A stretch of 63,569 nucleotides of DNA, from NCBI GenBank assembly GCA_031295385.1, contig JAUMOL010000002.1, positions 1 through 63,569 on the forward strand. Direction: 5' to 3'. The DNA is from Collinsella sp. (lineage in GTDB: Bacteria > Actinomycetota > Coriobacteriia > Coriobacteriales > Coriobacteriaceae). Position 1 is the stretch's first letter. Each line of letters opens with the position of its first letter. Shown here piece after piece: positions 1 through 8,641 of this stretch. Made by a program: the position numbers and the translations under genes. Under the pieces are notes generated by a model. That model worked only from the letters and a program-made list of their open reading frames with translations. It searched no databases and was not told where the DNA came from.

Positions 1-88
1 TGACCCCCGCGAACTCCGCGGCGGCGGTGGGCCCCATGCCGTCCTCCGTCGCCAGGAGGAAGAGCTCGACCTTCTCCCTGCTGTACAT
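1..88 (-). CDS. Transposase N-terminus, cut by the window edge
   Basis: The minus strand opens with an ATG at 88 and reads MYSREKVELFLLATEDG, then a Gly-Met-Gly-Pro-Thr-Ala-Ala stretch, before leaving the window after 29 residues. This is the usual look of the N-terminal helix-turn-helix of insertion-sequence transposases (IS3/IS30 type), where the protein binds the element ends. Only the first helices can be seen, so the IS family cannot be fixed. No clear terminal inverted repeat was found between 89 and 321. It could instead be a small regulator with a similar HTH. Confidence 0.45.
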   Translation of the reverse strand, partial: MYSREKVELFLLATEDGMGPTAAAEFAGV

Positions 89-321
89 GCGAACCTCCAG
101 TCCGGACCGCCCCGCGGTCCAACTTTCTGTCCGCACCCCCCGGCGCCCAGGCAGGAACTATTCCACCGCAACTTTTCTTCCGCACCCAAGGGATCATTTG
201 GCGGTGCCGTTAAGCGGATGGGGTGTTAGCGGGACCTCCTTTTGGGCATACAATTGCTATTGGCTTGCTGCGGTGAAGGCTCGTCCGCTCCGCAGTTATT
301 TCTACAGTTAAAGGAGAATGT

Positions 322-2142
322 ATGTCCGTTGAGGTCATGAGGTCTGTGATCGAGGCTGCCGAGGGTCGCGTGCCCGTCGACACGCTGTTTACCAATGCGC
401 AGATTGTCGACGTGTACGGTCAGCGCGTGGCGCCCGGTAGCGTTGCCGTCAAGGACGGCGTAATCGTCGGCGTGCTCTACGACGGTCGCGACGATGCCGC
501 CGGCACCTACGAGGCTGCCGAGGTCATTGACTGCCAGGGTCGCTATATCGCCCCCGGCTTTATCGACGGACATCTGCATATCGAGTCCTCGAACATCCGT
601 CCCGCCGAGTATGCGCGCATGGCGGCGACGCGTGGCACCACCACTGCCATTGCCGACAGCCACGAGATCGCCAACGTTTCCGGCCTGGACGGCCTGCGCT
701 TTATGATCGAGGACGGTCGCCGCGCTCCTATTTCCATCAAGTACATGATGCCCTCGTGCGTGCCCGCACTGCCCGACGAGCAGGCCGGTGCCGTCATCAC
801 CGCTGCCGATATGCAGGCGTTTTTTGCCGAACATCCGGGTGATGTTTTTGGTCTGGGCGAAATGATGAACCTACCGGGCGTCTTTATGGCTGATCCCGAG
901 ACCTGTGCTCGCATCGATGCTGCCGACCAGACGCCGTCCAAGCAGGTCGACGGCCATGCGCCGCTCGTTGCCGGCAAGGACCTCAATGCCTATGCCGCGG
1001 CGGGCATTATCGCCGACCACGAGTCGACGATTCCCGAGGAGGCACTCGACAAGCTATCTCGCGGCATGTATGTGATGCTGCGCGAGGGTACGTGCAGCCA
1101 CGACCTGGCCAACTTGTCGCCGATGCTGCTGGAGAACCCCGCCCGCGCCCGTCGGTGCTGCTTTGCGACCGATGACTGCGCTCCCTCCGACGCGCTTTCG
1201 ACCGGTATGATTGACAATGCCTGCCGCGTGGCTATCGAGGCCGGTATTGACCCCGTGGTTGCCATCTCTATGGCGTCCCTGTCCACGGCCGAGGCGTTTG
1301 GCCTGGACCACGGTTGCCGCGACCCGCACGAACTGCGTGGCGCCGTCGCCCCGGGCAAGCGTGCCGACCTGTTGGTGCTCAACGACCTGACGTTTGCCAC
1401 GGCTCCGCATCGCGTGTATGCAGCCGGCGCGCTCGTGGCACAGGACGGCACTTTTGTGGGCGAGGTTGTGCCCGAGACCGCCGAGGTCGCAGCGCTTGCC
1501 GATGAGCTGCGTGCTTCCGTTAAGCTGCCGAAGCTATCGCTCGACGTGTTCGACTATGCCTTTAAGCCGGGCGAGGCCGTGATCGACGTGGTGCCGGGCA
1601 AGGCCATCACGGGCATGGTTCGTCCCGAGAATGCCGAGGGTCTGCGCCGCATTATGCTGATCGAACGTCACGGTCGCGGCGTGTCGCTGCAGGCCGAGGG
1701 CGCCGATGGCGACGGTCCCGCCGGCATGGGGCTCGTCGGCAAGCATATCGGCCGCGGCTGGGTGCGCGGCTTTACCATCACAGGCGGCGCTATCGCCTCG
1801 ACGATCGGCCACGACTCGCACAACGTGTGCGTGGTGGGCGATAACGCTGCCGATATGATGGCTGCCGTTGAGGCCGTGGGCCAGGGCGGCCACGTGCTGG
1901 TGCGCAACGGCGAGGTCGTGGCGCGCATTCCGCTGGCGCTCGGTGGCCTTATGAGCGAAGGCACGGCCGAGGATGTCGCCGCGCAGCACGACGACTTTAT
2001 GGTCAAGGCGCGCGCCATGGGTATTGAGCCGCCGCTCGATCCCATCATGGGCATCATCTTCCTGCCCCTGCCGGTGATTCCGACGCTCCGCATCCGCCCC
2101 GAGGGCATGTTCGACGTCACCACATTCACCTACGCCGACTAG
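322..2142 (+). CDS. ade: Adenine deaminase
   Basis: Amidohydrolase-superfamily enzyme that converts adenine to hypoxanthine and ammonia in purine salvage; cytoplasmic. The 606-residue length fits Ade. The first metal motif HLH is at residues 84-86 in GFIDGHLHIESS. It is followed by ADSHE (111-115), GLGE (177-180), a GHAP metal histidine near 212, ADHES (231-235) and a TDD motif at 283-285, the order expected for Ade rather than dihydroorotase. The C-terminal part carries the second Ade domain. The ATG at 322 follows AAAGGAG. It appears monocistronic, and no purine riboswitch could be recognised upstream. Confidence 0.93.
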   Translation: MSVEVMRSVIEAAEGRVPVDTLFTNAQIVDVYGQRVAPGSVAVKDGVIVGVLYDGRDDAAGTYEAAEVIDCQGRYIAPGFIDGHLHIESSNIRPAEYARMAATRGTTTAIADSHEIANVSGLDGLRFMIEDGRRAPISIKYMMPSCVPALPDEQAGAVITAADMQAFFAEHPGDVFGLGEMMNLPGVFMADPETCARIDAADQTPSKQVDGHAPLVAGKDLNAYAAAGIIADHESTIPEEALDKLSRGMYVMLREGTCSHDLANLSPMLLENPARARRCCFATDDCAPSDALSTGMIDNACRVAIEAGIDPVVAISMASLSTAEAFGLDHGCRDPHELRGAVAPGKRADLLVLNDLTFATAPHRVYAAGALVAQDGTFVGEVVPETAEVAALADELRASVKLPKLSLDVFDYAFKPGEAVIDVVPGKAITGMVRPENAEGLRRIMLIERHGRGVSLQAEGADGDGPAGMGLVGKHIGRGWVRGFTITGGAIASTIGHDSHNVCVVGDNAADMMAAVEAVGQGGHVLVRNGEVVARIPLALGGLMSEGTAEDVAAQHDDFMVKARAMGIEPPLDPIMGIIFLPLPVIPTLRIRPEGMFDVTTFTYAD

Positions 2143-2259
2143 TCATTGGGGACGTTCTTAAACGACTAGTCGTTGGGGGCACTCTTTGGCTTGCCGGCAC
2201 AAGCCGTCTGGTGCATGTGGGACGTCTGCCAAGCCCTTGTAACGTTTATGCCTGCGGGG

Positions 2260-2335
2260 CCTTATTTGAGCTCCCTTTGGGTGCGGTGGTTTCGGATAGA
2301 CATCCGATCCCATCAAGCTCAAAGGGGGCTTTTCT
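2260..2335 (+). promoter_or_regulatory. Structured leader before the HAD remnant
   Basis: AGCTCCCTTTGGG (2269-2281) can pair with CTCAAAGGGGGCT (2318-2330), enclosing an inner hairpin TCGGAT/ATCCGA. The outer 3' arm contains the Shine-Dalgarno and runs into TTTTC just before the ATG. The same architecture precedes the intact HAD gene at 12929, with base changes that keep pairing. Confidence 0.5.
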
Positions 2336-2380
2336 ATGTTTAAGCTGATTGCATCGGATGTGGATGGCACGCTGCTTGAC
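2336..2380 (+). pseudogene. HAD hydrolase fragment, first 15 codons only
   Basis: MFKLIASDVDGTLLD matches the start of the intact HAD gene at 12929 (MIKLIASDMDGTLLD), including the catalytic DxDGT motif. Homology then stops abruptly at 2380 and continues into an intergenic-repeat-like GC-rich stretch and the antisense mcrC gene. The frame stays open by chance to about 3637, but that downstream part is antisense to mcrC and is not protein. It is read here as the left-hand scar of the island insertion or of a recombination deletion. Confidence 0.7.
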
Positions 2381-2437
2381 CGGCAATCGGGGGGCGTTTC
2401 TTTTGGGCCGGCAGTTGGGGACGGTCCTCGCGGCTTT

Positions 2438-3487
2438 TCATACTGCAACCACCTTCTTGGCGAAGTGCTGCTCGGCTATCGCGTCGAGCTGGGTCGCGAT
2501 CTGTTCGAAGGGCAGGTTCAGGTCGAGCGTGCGCACGCTGATCTGGTTGCCGCTCATCTGGTAGGTGCCGTCGGGCTGGGTGTCCTCGTCGGTCTTGGCA
2601 TAGAGCAGCATGCCGCTCACCTCGTGCGGCCCGCCCGCAAGCTCGGCCTCCTTGTTCTTCACGTAGGTGAAGATCTGGTACAGGTTGTTCGAGTGGATGG
2701 TGCGAGTATCCCAGTTCTCCTGCAACGTATGCGTGTAGTACTTCGCGTCGATGATGAGCACGTCGCCGCCCCGCGAGAGCGTGATGTCGCTCTTCATGGC
2801 GGGCAGCATGTTGGAGAATCCATCGTCCAGCGCCCAGTTGATGTAGGATGCCTCGGCACGCAGCCTGGGGTGCTCCCTGCGGTAGTACTCGAGGATGAAC
2901 TTCTCGTACAGGCGGCTCATGCGCTGCTCGTCGAAGAAGTCCATAAGGCGCGAACTGCCGTCGGCCTGCGTCTGCAGCAGGCCCTTGACTACCAGCCAGC
3001 ACACGCTCATGAGCATGCGGTAGGTCTGGTTGTTGCGGTCGTATCGCATGTTCCAGTCCACCAGGTGCAGGTCGATCGGCTCCACGTCGGCGAAGTAGAC
3101 CATGAGTTTCTTGAGGGCCTTCTTGCGCGTCTTGGAGATGTCGCCGCGCAGCAGCAGCTCGACCGTCGCCTTGATGACGCGGTTCATCGTCGAGTCCACG
3201 GAGAACTCGTCGTAGGAGCACACCATCTGGCTTTTCAGGAACGCCTGGGTCTTCACCGACTCGGTGACCTCAATCTTGCCCCGCAGCGAGCTGAGCGCTT
3301 CGGTGCGCCCCACGTACTCGCGCCCCAGGCCGCGCTTCACCTGGCTGGCGATGCCGCGCTCGAGGATAGCGGCGCAGAGCTCCGCCGCGTTGTCGAAGCC
3401 CTCGGTCGCCACGTCGCGGTAGCCGCGCTCGTTGAGCACCTGGAAGGCATAGGCGAGCATGTGGTAGATGTTCTGGATGTGTATCAA
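2438..3487 (-). CDS. mcrC: McrC-type restriction endonuclease subunit
   Basis: Nuclease partner of McrB in a type IV, modification-dependent restriction system. The 349 residues match the McrC family, beginning with an N-terminal McrB-binding segment (NIYHMLAYAFQVL). The C-terminal PD-(D/E)xK nuclease core shows a Glu near 200 (FILEYY), Asp 234 (MKSDI) and the DAK motif at 247-249 (LIIDAKYY). The start is TTG at 3487, overlapping the TGA of mcrB (TTGA), so translation is coupled. The gene is last in the minus-strand operon. It looks intact, and its 3' end abuts the island's left edge. Confidence 0.9.
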   Translation of the reverse strand: MIHIQNIYHMLAYAFQVLNERGYRDVATEGFDNAAELCAAILERGIASQVKRGLGREYVGRTEALSSLRGKIEVTESVKTQAFLKSQMVCSYDEFSVDSTMNRVIKATVELLLRGDISKTRKKALKKLMVYFADVEPIDLHLVDWNMRYDRNNQTYRMLMSVCWLVVKGLLQTQADGSSRLMDFFDEQRMSRLYEKFILEYYRREHPRLRAEASYINWALDDGFSNMLPAMKSDITLSRGGDVLIIDAKYYTHTLQENWDTRTIHSNNLYQIFTYVKNKEAELAGGPHEVSGMLLYAKTDEDTQPDGTYQMSGNQISVRTLDLNLPFEQIATQLDAIAEQHFAKKVVAV

Positions 3488-5667
3488 CGAAGCGCCTGCC
3501 TCAAGCGGTCAGACCAGTCGCGAACCTTGAGCGGCTCGTCGAACCAGTACTCCTTCAGCATCGGGATGAGCTCGTACTCAACGATGGCCGAGAGCTTGGC
3601 GTCGTCGCACTCGTCCGGCTCCATGTTGCAGAAGTAGCTGTGCCCGATGAGGAAGCCCTCGCCAAGTGACTCGTCGTCGGCAATCGCCCCGTTCAGCTGC
3701 TCCACCCGCTGCACGAGTGCGTCGAACTTGGGGTTGGAAAGCGAGTCGCGGTACTCGCGGAAGCCTTCGGTGGCGAGCCCTGGCTTCAGGTCGAAGAAGG
3801 CGAAGCGGCGGCGCAGTGCGTAGTCGAGCATGGCCAGCGAGCGGTCGGCGGTGTTCATCATGCCAATGATATGGACGTTCGCGGGCACGTGGAACAGCTC
3901 GCGCGAATACAGCAGCTGCAGCTTGTTTTTCACGCCGCGCTTATCGTTCTCGATGAGCATGAACAGCTCGCCGAATATCTTGGAGAGGTTGCCACGGTTT
4001 ATCTCGTCGATGATGAAGAAGTAGTCGTTGCCGTCGTCCTCGGCGGCTCGTTTGCAGAAGGTGTAGAATGCGCCCTTCACCAGCTCGAAGCCACTGGCGG
4101 AAGGGCGGTAGCCCTCGATGAAGTCCTCGTAGGAGTAGCTCTGGTGGAACTGCACCATCTGGACGCGCTGGACGTCCTTCATGCCCATGATGGAGTACGC
4201 GAGGCGCTTGGCCACATAGGTCTTGCCCACGCCCGGAGCGCCCTGCAGGATGATGTTCTTCTTGGAACCGAGCACGCCCACGAGCGTGTCGTACTGTCCC
4301 TCGTCCATGTAGACCTCGGAAAGGAAGTCTTCGCGGCTGTAGGGCGGGTACTCCACCGCGCGCTCTTCCGGTTCGTCCTCTGGCTCCTCAGCGTCCTCGA
4401 AGAACGCCTCGATCTTCGCGACGAAGTCCGGATAGTCGGTGACGTCGGTGAGCGTCTTCATGGCGAACATCTCGTCCATGTGCCAGCAGCCCTTGGCATC
4501 CCACTCGACCGCACGCACATGCGGGTAGTGCCCACCGTCAGCATCGTACTCGTAGTCGCCAGTCACGACGCCGCGCCCCAGTATCTCGGTGCGCCCCCGC
4601 TTGACGAAGACTACATCGCCAGGTTTGATGTCGTGCGCGAACTGCCAGACGGCATGCGCCGAGTTCTTCTGGGAGGTGCCGCCGCCTCGAACCTCGAGCA
4701 GTTTCTGGCGCATGTCCTCCTTGGAGGCGTAGTCCGTCAGATCGCCGAGCTCGTACCAGCCCAAGCCCATGATGCCGTGCTCGTAGAACTCGTCCCACAT
4801 TCCCGCGCCCTCTCCTGGCGCATAGAGCCAGCAGTGGGTCGTCTCGACGTCGGCATCGCCCAGGGCATTGGCCTGTGCCTCCTGCTCCGTCTTCTTCGAA
4901 GCGGCCTTTTTCTCCTTGTTGACGCGCTCCGACTCGTCGAAGGCGGCACTAGAAAGCTCCGGGAAGCTGGTATAGGGGCAGGCCTCGGTGCCGAGTTGCG
5001 ACCGTATGGTGTCGCATATGGCGAGGTAGGCCTCGCCGTCGTGGATGGGAGTGTCTTTTTCTTTCGGGGCTACCTGTGCCACGGTGGGGCCAGCTGCCGA
5101 TATGTCGCCCATGAACCACCGGTTACGTGAATCCAGGTTGATGAACGTGAGGGGGCGTGCCCAGTAGAGGCCCATGCTGAGCTTCCAGCCCAAGCTGAAC
5201 TGGGCGACGGCGTCGTTATAAGCAGAAACGAACTCTGCCCTGGTCTGCTCATTGTCGTTGTCGGCGAGTGCGAGCTGCGCCTCGAAGACCCGCCAGAGGT
5301 TGTCGATGTCATGCTCACCGCGTCGCTTGTCGCCGGTGAATGCATAAAACGTCGCGTTGAGGGCCATCACCACAGGGATTCCGTCGAAATCGGCAGGCTG
5401 GTCTGCCTTGATTCCGAAGGAATGCGCAAAGCCAGCGGCGATCTTCATTCGGTTTGCATTCGAAAGGCCCTTGTTGAAGAGACCGAACACCGTGAACGGG
5501 TCGATGTCCGCAGGCACGTCCGTACTGTCAAGTTTCGGGAACTTCATGTCGATTTGGACGTAGGTCTCCCGCAGCTTGGAAATAAGCGCTTGCCGATCAT
5601 TACGGTAAGGAAGCAGCTTATCCGCCAGCTCTGTGTAATAGCCTATCCATGTGAATTGCATGTCCAT
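3484..5667 (-). CDS. mcrB: McrB-family AAA+ restriction subunit with EVE-like domain
   Basis: Nucleotide-driven translocase subunit of a type IV restriction system, 727 residues from the ATG at 5667, which has a strong AGGAGGAAGGTGA ahead of it (a frame upstream to 5742 lacks one). Residues 1-270 form a conserved N-terminal region. Residues 278-400 (CWLYAPGEGAGMW, GDVVFVKRG) resemble an EVE/PUA-like reader of modified bases. The AAA core follows: Walker A GAPGVGKT 476-483, Walker B FFIIDEINR 550-558, and the McrB-type MNTADRS sensor at 604-610. It overlaps mcrC by 4 nt. The gene just upstream is a methyltransferase remnant. Confidence 0.9.
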   Translation of the reverse strand: MDMQFTWIGYYTELADKLLPYRNDRQALISKLRETYVQIDMKFPKLDSTDVPADIDPFTVFGLFNKGLSNANRMKIAAGFAHSFGIKADQPADFDGIPVVMALNATFYAFTGDKRRGEHDIDNLWRVFEAQLALADNDNEQTRAEFVSAYNDAVAQFSLGWKLSMGLYWARPLTFINLDSRNRWFMGDISAAGPTVAQVAPKEKDTPIHDGEAYLAICDTIRSQLGTEACPYTSFPELSSAAFDESERVNKEKKAASKKTEQEAQANALGDADVETTHCWLYAPGEGAGMWDEFYEHGIMGLGWYELGDLTDYASKEDMRQKLLEVRGGGTSQKNSAHAVWQFAHDIKPGDVVFVKRGRTEILGRGVVTGDYEYDADGGHYPHVRAVEWDAKGCWHMDEMFAMKTLTDVTDYPDFVAKIEAFFEDAEEPEDEPEERAVEYPPYSREDFLSEVYMDEGQYDTLVGVLGSKKNIILQGAPGVGKTYVAKRLAYSIMGMKDVQRVQMVQFHQSYSYEDFIEGYRPSASGFELVKGAFYTFCKRAAEDDGNDYFFIIDEINRGNLSKIFGELFMLIENDKRGVKNKLQLLYSRELFHVPANVHIIGMMNTADRSLAMLDYALRRRFAFFDLKPGLATEGFREYRDSLSNPKFDALVQRVEQLNGAIADDESLGEGFLIGHSYFCNMEPDECDDAKLSAIVEYELIPMLKEYWFDEPLKVRDWSDRLRQALR

Positions 5668-5698
5668 GGCTTTGTCACCTTCCTCCTGCCTTGGCCGC

Positions 5699-6106
5699 CT
5701 ACAACGTGTTGCTAACCGGCTGAGCAAGTGTTTTGAGGTCATCCCACGAATCCGACTTGGCTATATCGTCCTCGTAGGCTATTAAGTAGCCCCAGGCCTG
5801 ATTTGCAAAGGCGTCTTCGGCGGCCAGTTCGGGCACACGAGCCAGCGCTTCAAGTACGTCGCCCGACTCGCCCAGTACGAGCAGGTTGTCATCCTGCGGA
5901 GGCAGGTCTGCCCGCTCAGAATAGGTAAACTCATTTGTCTTCGGAGCCTGCTTGCCCTGTACGAACTCATCAACGACGAGCGTATGGGTCTCGCAATAGC
6001 GGGGATCGCTCGGCTCAACCCACGTATAGCCATATTGGCCGGTCTCCGTTGGGATGAGTGCCTTGTCCTTGTTGTACCAAGTGAGCTGCAATCGTGTTTT
6101 GGACAT
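5699..6106 (-). pseudogene. Internally deleted adenine-specific DNA methyltransferase (Mod-like)
   Basis: The first ~95 residues (MSKTRLQLTWYNKDKALIP, then YGYTWVEPSDPRYCETH and DNLLVLGESGDVLEAL) look like the N-terminus of site-specific DNA adenine methyltransferases of type III Mod / beta class. After VPELAAEDAF the text leaves the family. The frame ends after 135 residues, without the DPPY catalytic motif, SAM-binding region or target-recognition domain, which normally extend the protein to 500-650 residues. The start ATG overlaps the XRE stop (TAATG). It may be a deletion derivative still translated between XRE and mcrB. No methylation activity is expected. Confidence 0.65.
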
Positions 6107-6333
6107 TACTCTTCCTCCACGGTCTCGCACGGAACAAGCTCCATGATGTCCTCGAGCTCGCATTCGAGCGCATCGCAAATCTTGATGAGCACACCGGTTG
6201 TGATGTTGTCACCGCGTCCAAGCTTCGCGATGGAAGAAGTGCTGACACCGCTGACCGTGCGGAGGTCTTTACGCGTCATGCTCTTATCAATCAACAGCTT
6301 CCAGAGCCTGTTGTAGCTAATCTTTCTCGCCAT
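6106..6333 (-). CDS. XRE-family transcriptional regulator
   Basis: A 75-residue Cro/CI-type helix-turn-helix protein. MTRKDLRTVSGVSTSSIAKLG forms helices 2-3, and the ICDALECELEDIMEL tail is typical of small XRE repressors. Its ATG overlaps the TGA of the SMC-like ATPase gene (TGATG), and its own stop overlaps the start of the methyltransferase remnant (TAATG). The regulator is therefore embedded within the defence operon. It probably autoregulates the operon, possibly through sites near 9627-9659 upstream of the first gene; that link is inference. Confidence 0.85.
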   Translation of the reverse strand: MARKISYNRLWKLLIDKSMTRKDLRTVSGVSTSSIAKLGRGDNITTGVLIKICDALECELEDIMELVPCETVEEE

Positions 6334-8192
6334 CAGGACTCTTCCCCTTCCGGTTCTGGGTCTTCAATCATGTCTCCATTGCGAACGTGCCTCAAAAAGC
6401 CATACCGACCTTCGTCGCTCATGGTGAAGTGGATGAGGCGCGCTCCGTCATAGTCGACGCCGGTTGGAATCTCGTTTTCGGCGATGATTACCTGGCAGCC
6501 ACCGCAGTCTCTCAGCATGTGACGGTAGAGGGCAGACTTCATGCTGCTGTCTATCAGCACCTCGGAGCTCTCCGTTAGCGAGAGGCTCGGCGAGTCCAAG
6601 ATGAGCATTCTGGGCCGATGAACGCCGTTCGCCTCGATGAATTTCATGAGGGTGAACGCGTAGATGGTGTTGAGGTAGGCCCGGTACCCCTTGCCCTCGC
6701 TCTTCTTGGGCTTGTTGTTCACCAGGATGTCGAATGACTGCTTCGAGATCTTTGCGGTCTTGAATCCAGGATATGCGCAGTCCTTGATGGCTTCGCTCAC
6801 CGCCTCGCTAAGGTGTGTGAACAGTATCTCGTCGAAGTGTTTCTTGGCGTCGTACTTCTCCTGCGATTCGTCTTCGTTCTCGGTCTCGTCTATGTCTTGG
6901 CTGAGCACCTCGAGTTGGCTGACCATCAGATCGAGCTCTCGGCGCAGTTCGATGACGCGCCGATAGGCACCGAGTGCGTCGTGCAATTCCAGGGACTTCG
7001 GCCTGTACTCGCGATTGATGCGAGCGGCGAGGCTCTCGCGTTGCGCCTTGAGCTCTGCTATCGATGATTCCAGCTCAGAGACGAGTTCTGCAGCCTCGGC
7101 CTCAGCGCTCTCGAGGTCTTCCAATCGCCTGCGAGTCTTCTCCAACTCCGCCCTGGACGACTCAGCGTACGACGCTCTGTCTTCCTCACGCTCTATCTCG
7201 TGGTCGCAGAACGGACACTTCTCGACATATGTCGCGGCGTCATGCGCGTCGCCTTCGGCTATGAACATGAGGCGTTCGACGTCTGCCTCGTATTGGCTAC
7301 GGAGCATCCGATATCTGTCAAGGAGGACTGACGTTTCTTCCAAATCTTCGGCATCTGAGGTGATCGTGATTTGCAAGTCCCGCATCTGTCTGTTGACCTC
7401 AGCCATGAGAGCATCGACCTCGCCGATTTCGGCGAGGATTTCGCTCATGCGCTCCTCGATGTCCTCGCCGCCTATCTTCTTCAGTTCTTCCTGAAGCTCG
7501 GCCTGGCGATGCTCGAAGTTCTCCATGACGTGGCGTATGTATTTGACGACAGCACCCTTTTTAGCGCGTTTCATCTCCACCGTCTCTATTTGCTCTCCGT
7601 CGTCGGCATGCCCGGTAAGGAGAAACGACAGTGCGTTGATGCTCGCCGTGATGCTCGGGTGCTTGGGGTTGTCGATTATCGTCTTGGTTGTAAAGATGTG
7701 CTCCTCGTCGAGGAACATCTGGTGGACGAACGTGCGGAAGGTGAATTGCTGCTTTCTCAGTTGCTGGGTGCTAATAATTTGAACCGGTTCCTCCACACCT
7801 AACAGGCGAGGCAGAACAGTGCTGTTGTAGCTTTCCTGTCCGGGGCTTCCCTTAACGCGCCACACACCGTTTTCGATGCAATCGAGCGAGGTGCGTATGG
7901 TGATGGTCGTGTCTGCCTTCGAACCTTCTTCGGCTTCCAATACCTTCCGCTCCGCATAGAAGGTATCGCCGTCTGGGTTCTCGAGCGTCATTGAAATGGT
8001 GTCTATGCCGGACGACGCCTTATCCATAGGAGGGTTGTCCGCGCCGAGCATATAGTCGATGCACATGACGACGTAAGTCTTGCCAGTGTTAGATGGGCCG
8101 TGGATTATGTTGACGCCCGGTTGGAATTCTACGAACGAGTCCTCCACGCCATCGCCCGTTGCCCTGATCTCTTTGACATAAAAGTCGTTCAT
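6333..8192 (-). CDS. SMC/Rad50-like ABC ATPase of an ABC-three-component-like system
   Basis: A 619-residue ATPase. Walker A is GPSNTGKT (32-39). Long charged coiled-coil stretches at about 200-300 and 340-450 flank a zinc-hook-like CPFCDHE (Cys 326 and 329). Walker B is MLILDSP (529-535). This is the SMC/Rad50 layout in which the coiled coil folds back on the hook. The ATG overlaps the stop of the preceding middle-component gene (ATGA). With the two upstream genes it fits the ABC-3C conflict systems described by Aravind and colleagues, where an ABC ATPase gates an effector on nucleic acid. Assignment to that class is from memory of the family. Confidence 0.72.
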   Translation of the reverse strand: MNDFYVKEIRATGDGVEDSFVEFQPGVNIIHGPSNTGKTYVVMCIDYMLGADNPPMDKASSGIDTISMTLENPDGDTFYAERKVLEAEEGSKADTTITIRTSLDCIENGVWRVKGSPGQESYNSTVLPRLLGVEEPVQIISTQQLRKQQFTFRTFVHQMFLDEEHIFTTKTIIDNPKHPSITASINALSFLLTGHADDGEQIETVEMKRAKKGAVVKYIRHVMENFEHRQAELQEELKKIGGEDIEERMSEILAEIGEVDALMAEVNRQMRDLQITITSDAEDLEETSVLLDRYRMLRSQYEADVERLMFIAEGDAHDAATYVEKCPFCDHEIEREEDRASYAESSRAELEKTRRRLEDLESAEAEAAELVSELESSIAELKAQRESLAARINREYRPKSLELHDALGAYRRVIELRRELDLMVSQLEVLSQDIDETENEDESQEKYDAKKHFDEILFTHLSEAVSEAIKDCAYPGFKTAKISKQSFDILVNNKPKKSEGKGYRAYLNTIYAFTLMKFIEANGVHRPRMLILDSPSLSLTESSEVLIDSSMKSALYRHMLRDCGGCQVIIAENEIPTGVDYDGARLIHFTMSDEGRYGFLRHVRNGDMIEDPEPEGEES

Positions 8193-8641
8193 TTCCGCAC
8201 CTCCGTCGCCGACCTCCGCGAGAGCCGGTTTATCTCGTCAATCAGTGGCTGCAGGCCGCGCTCGGCCACGTAAGCGAAAGCCTTGTGCGCACATGCGGCA
8301 TACGACGTCGCATACGCCGTCTGGAGGGACTCGAAGTACGCCGAGCCTGCCTTCGTTGGGACGTACCCGATACCGTCACCAGCCACTATGGGCTGCGCAT
8401 AACCTTTGAGCACGAGCTCCTTCAACGCGGCTCGCACTATCTCACGACGCACCGCGAACTCGCTGAACTTGAATTGGTTGTCCCCGTTGAGGTTGATGTC
8501 GGAGATGGAGAAAGTCCTCCCATACGTGGCGACGAAGTCCACTACGTATGTTGTCTCCAAATCGAGGGCAATTTTGGAAACATTGAGGAGGATGAGGACT
8601 CGAAGGGAGAGTTCGAACCGCGTGTTGAAGATTCTACTCAT
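8189..8641 (-). CDS. ABC-three-component middle-component-like protein
   Basis: A 150-residue protein starting at the ATG at 8641 (MSRIFNTRFELSLRVLILL). This overlaps the stop of the upstream gene by 8 nt (ATGAGTAG); an upstream open extension to 8716 lies in coding sequence of the neighbour. It has a winged-helix flavour (FSEFAVRREIVRAALKELVLKGYAQPI). The opening NTRFELSLRVL and the GDNQFKFSEFA motif agree with the small middle component of ABC-3C systems. No catalytic motif is seen. It is co-translated with its partners and probably bridges the ATPase and the 323-residue protein. Confidence 0.65.
   Translation of the reverse strand: MSRIFNTRFELSLRVLILLNVSKIALDLETTYVVDFVATYGRTFSISDINLNGDNQFKFSEFAVRREIVRAALKELVLKGYAQPIVAGDGIGYVPTKAGSAYFESLQTAYATSYAACAHKAFAYVAERGLQPLIDEINRLSRRSATEVRK

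Larger units (their letters stand above)
2143..2380 (+). repeat. Direct repeat R1: leader and start of a HAD gene
   Basis: This stretch is a diverged copy of 12717-12973. Shared parts are the opening GGGGACGTTCTTAAACGACT block, the CACTCTTTGGCT block, the hairpin leader before the HAD start and the first 15 codons of the HAD gene. The two copies bracket the 10-kb accessory island, which suggests that the island replaced the remainder of a tandem HAD paralogue. Confidence 0.7.

Noticed and set aside
89..321. Possible purine riboswitch upstream of adenine deaminase
   Set aside because: No conserved loop-loop motif set or three-way junction could be drawn.
2381..3637. Plus-strand continuation of the HAD fragment as a 433-residue protein
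   Set aside because: After residue 15 it is antisense to mcrC and shows no HAD motif. The open frame is a chance product.
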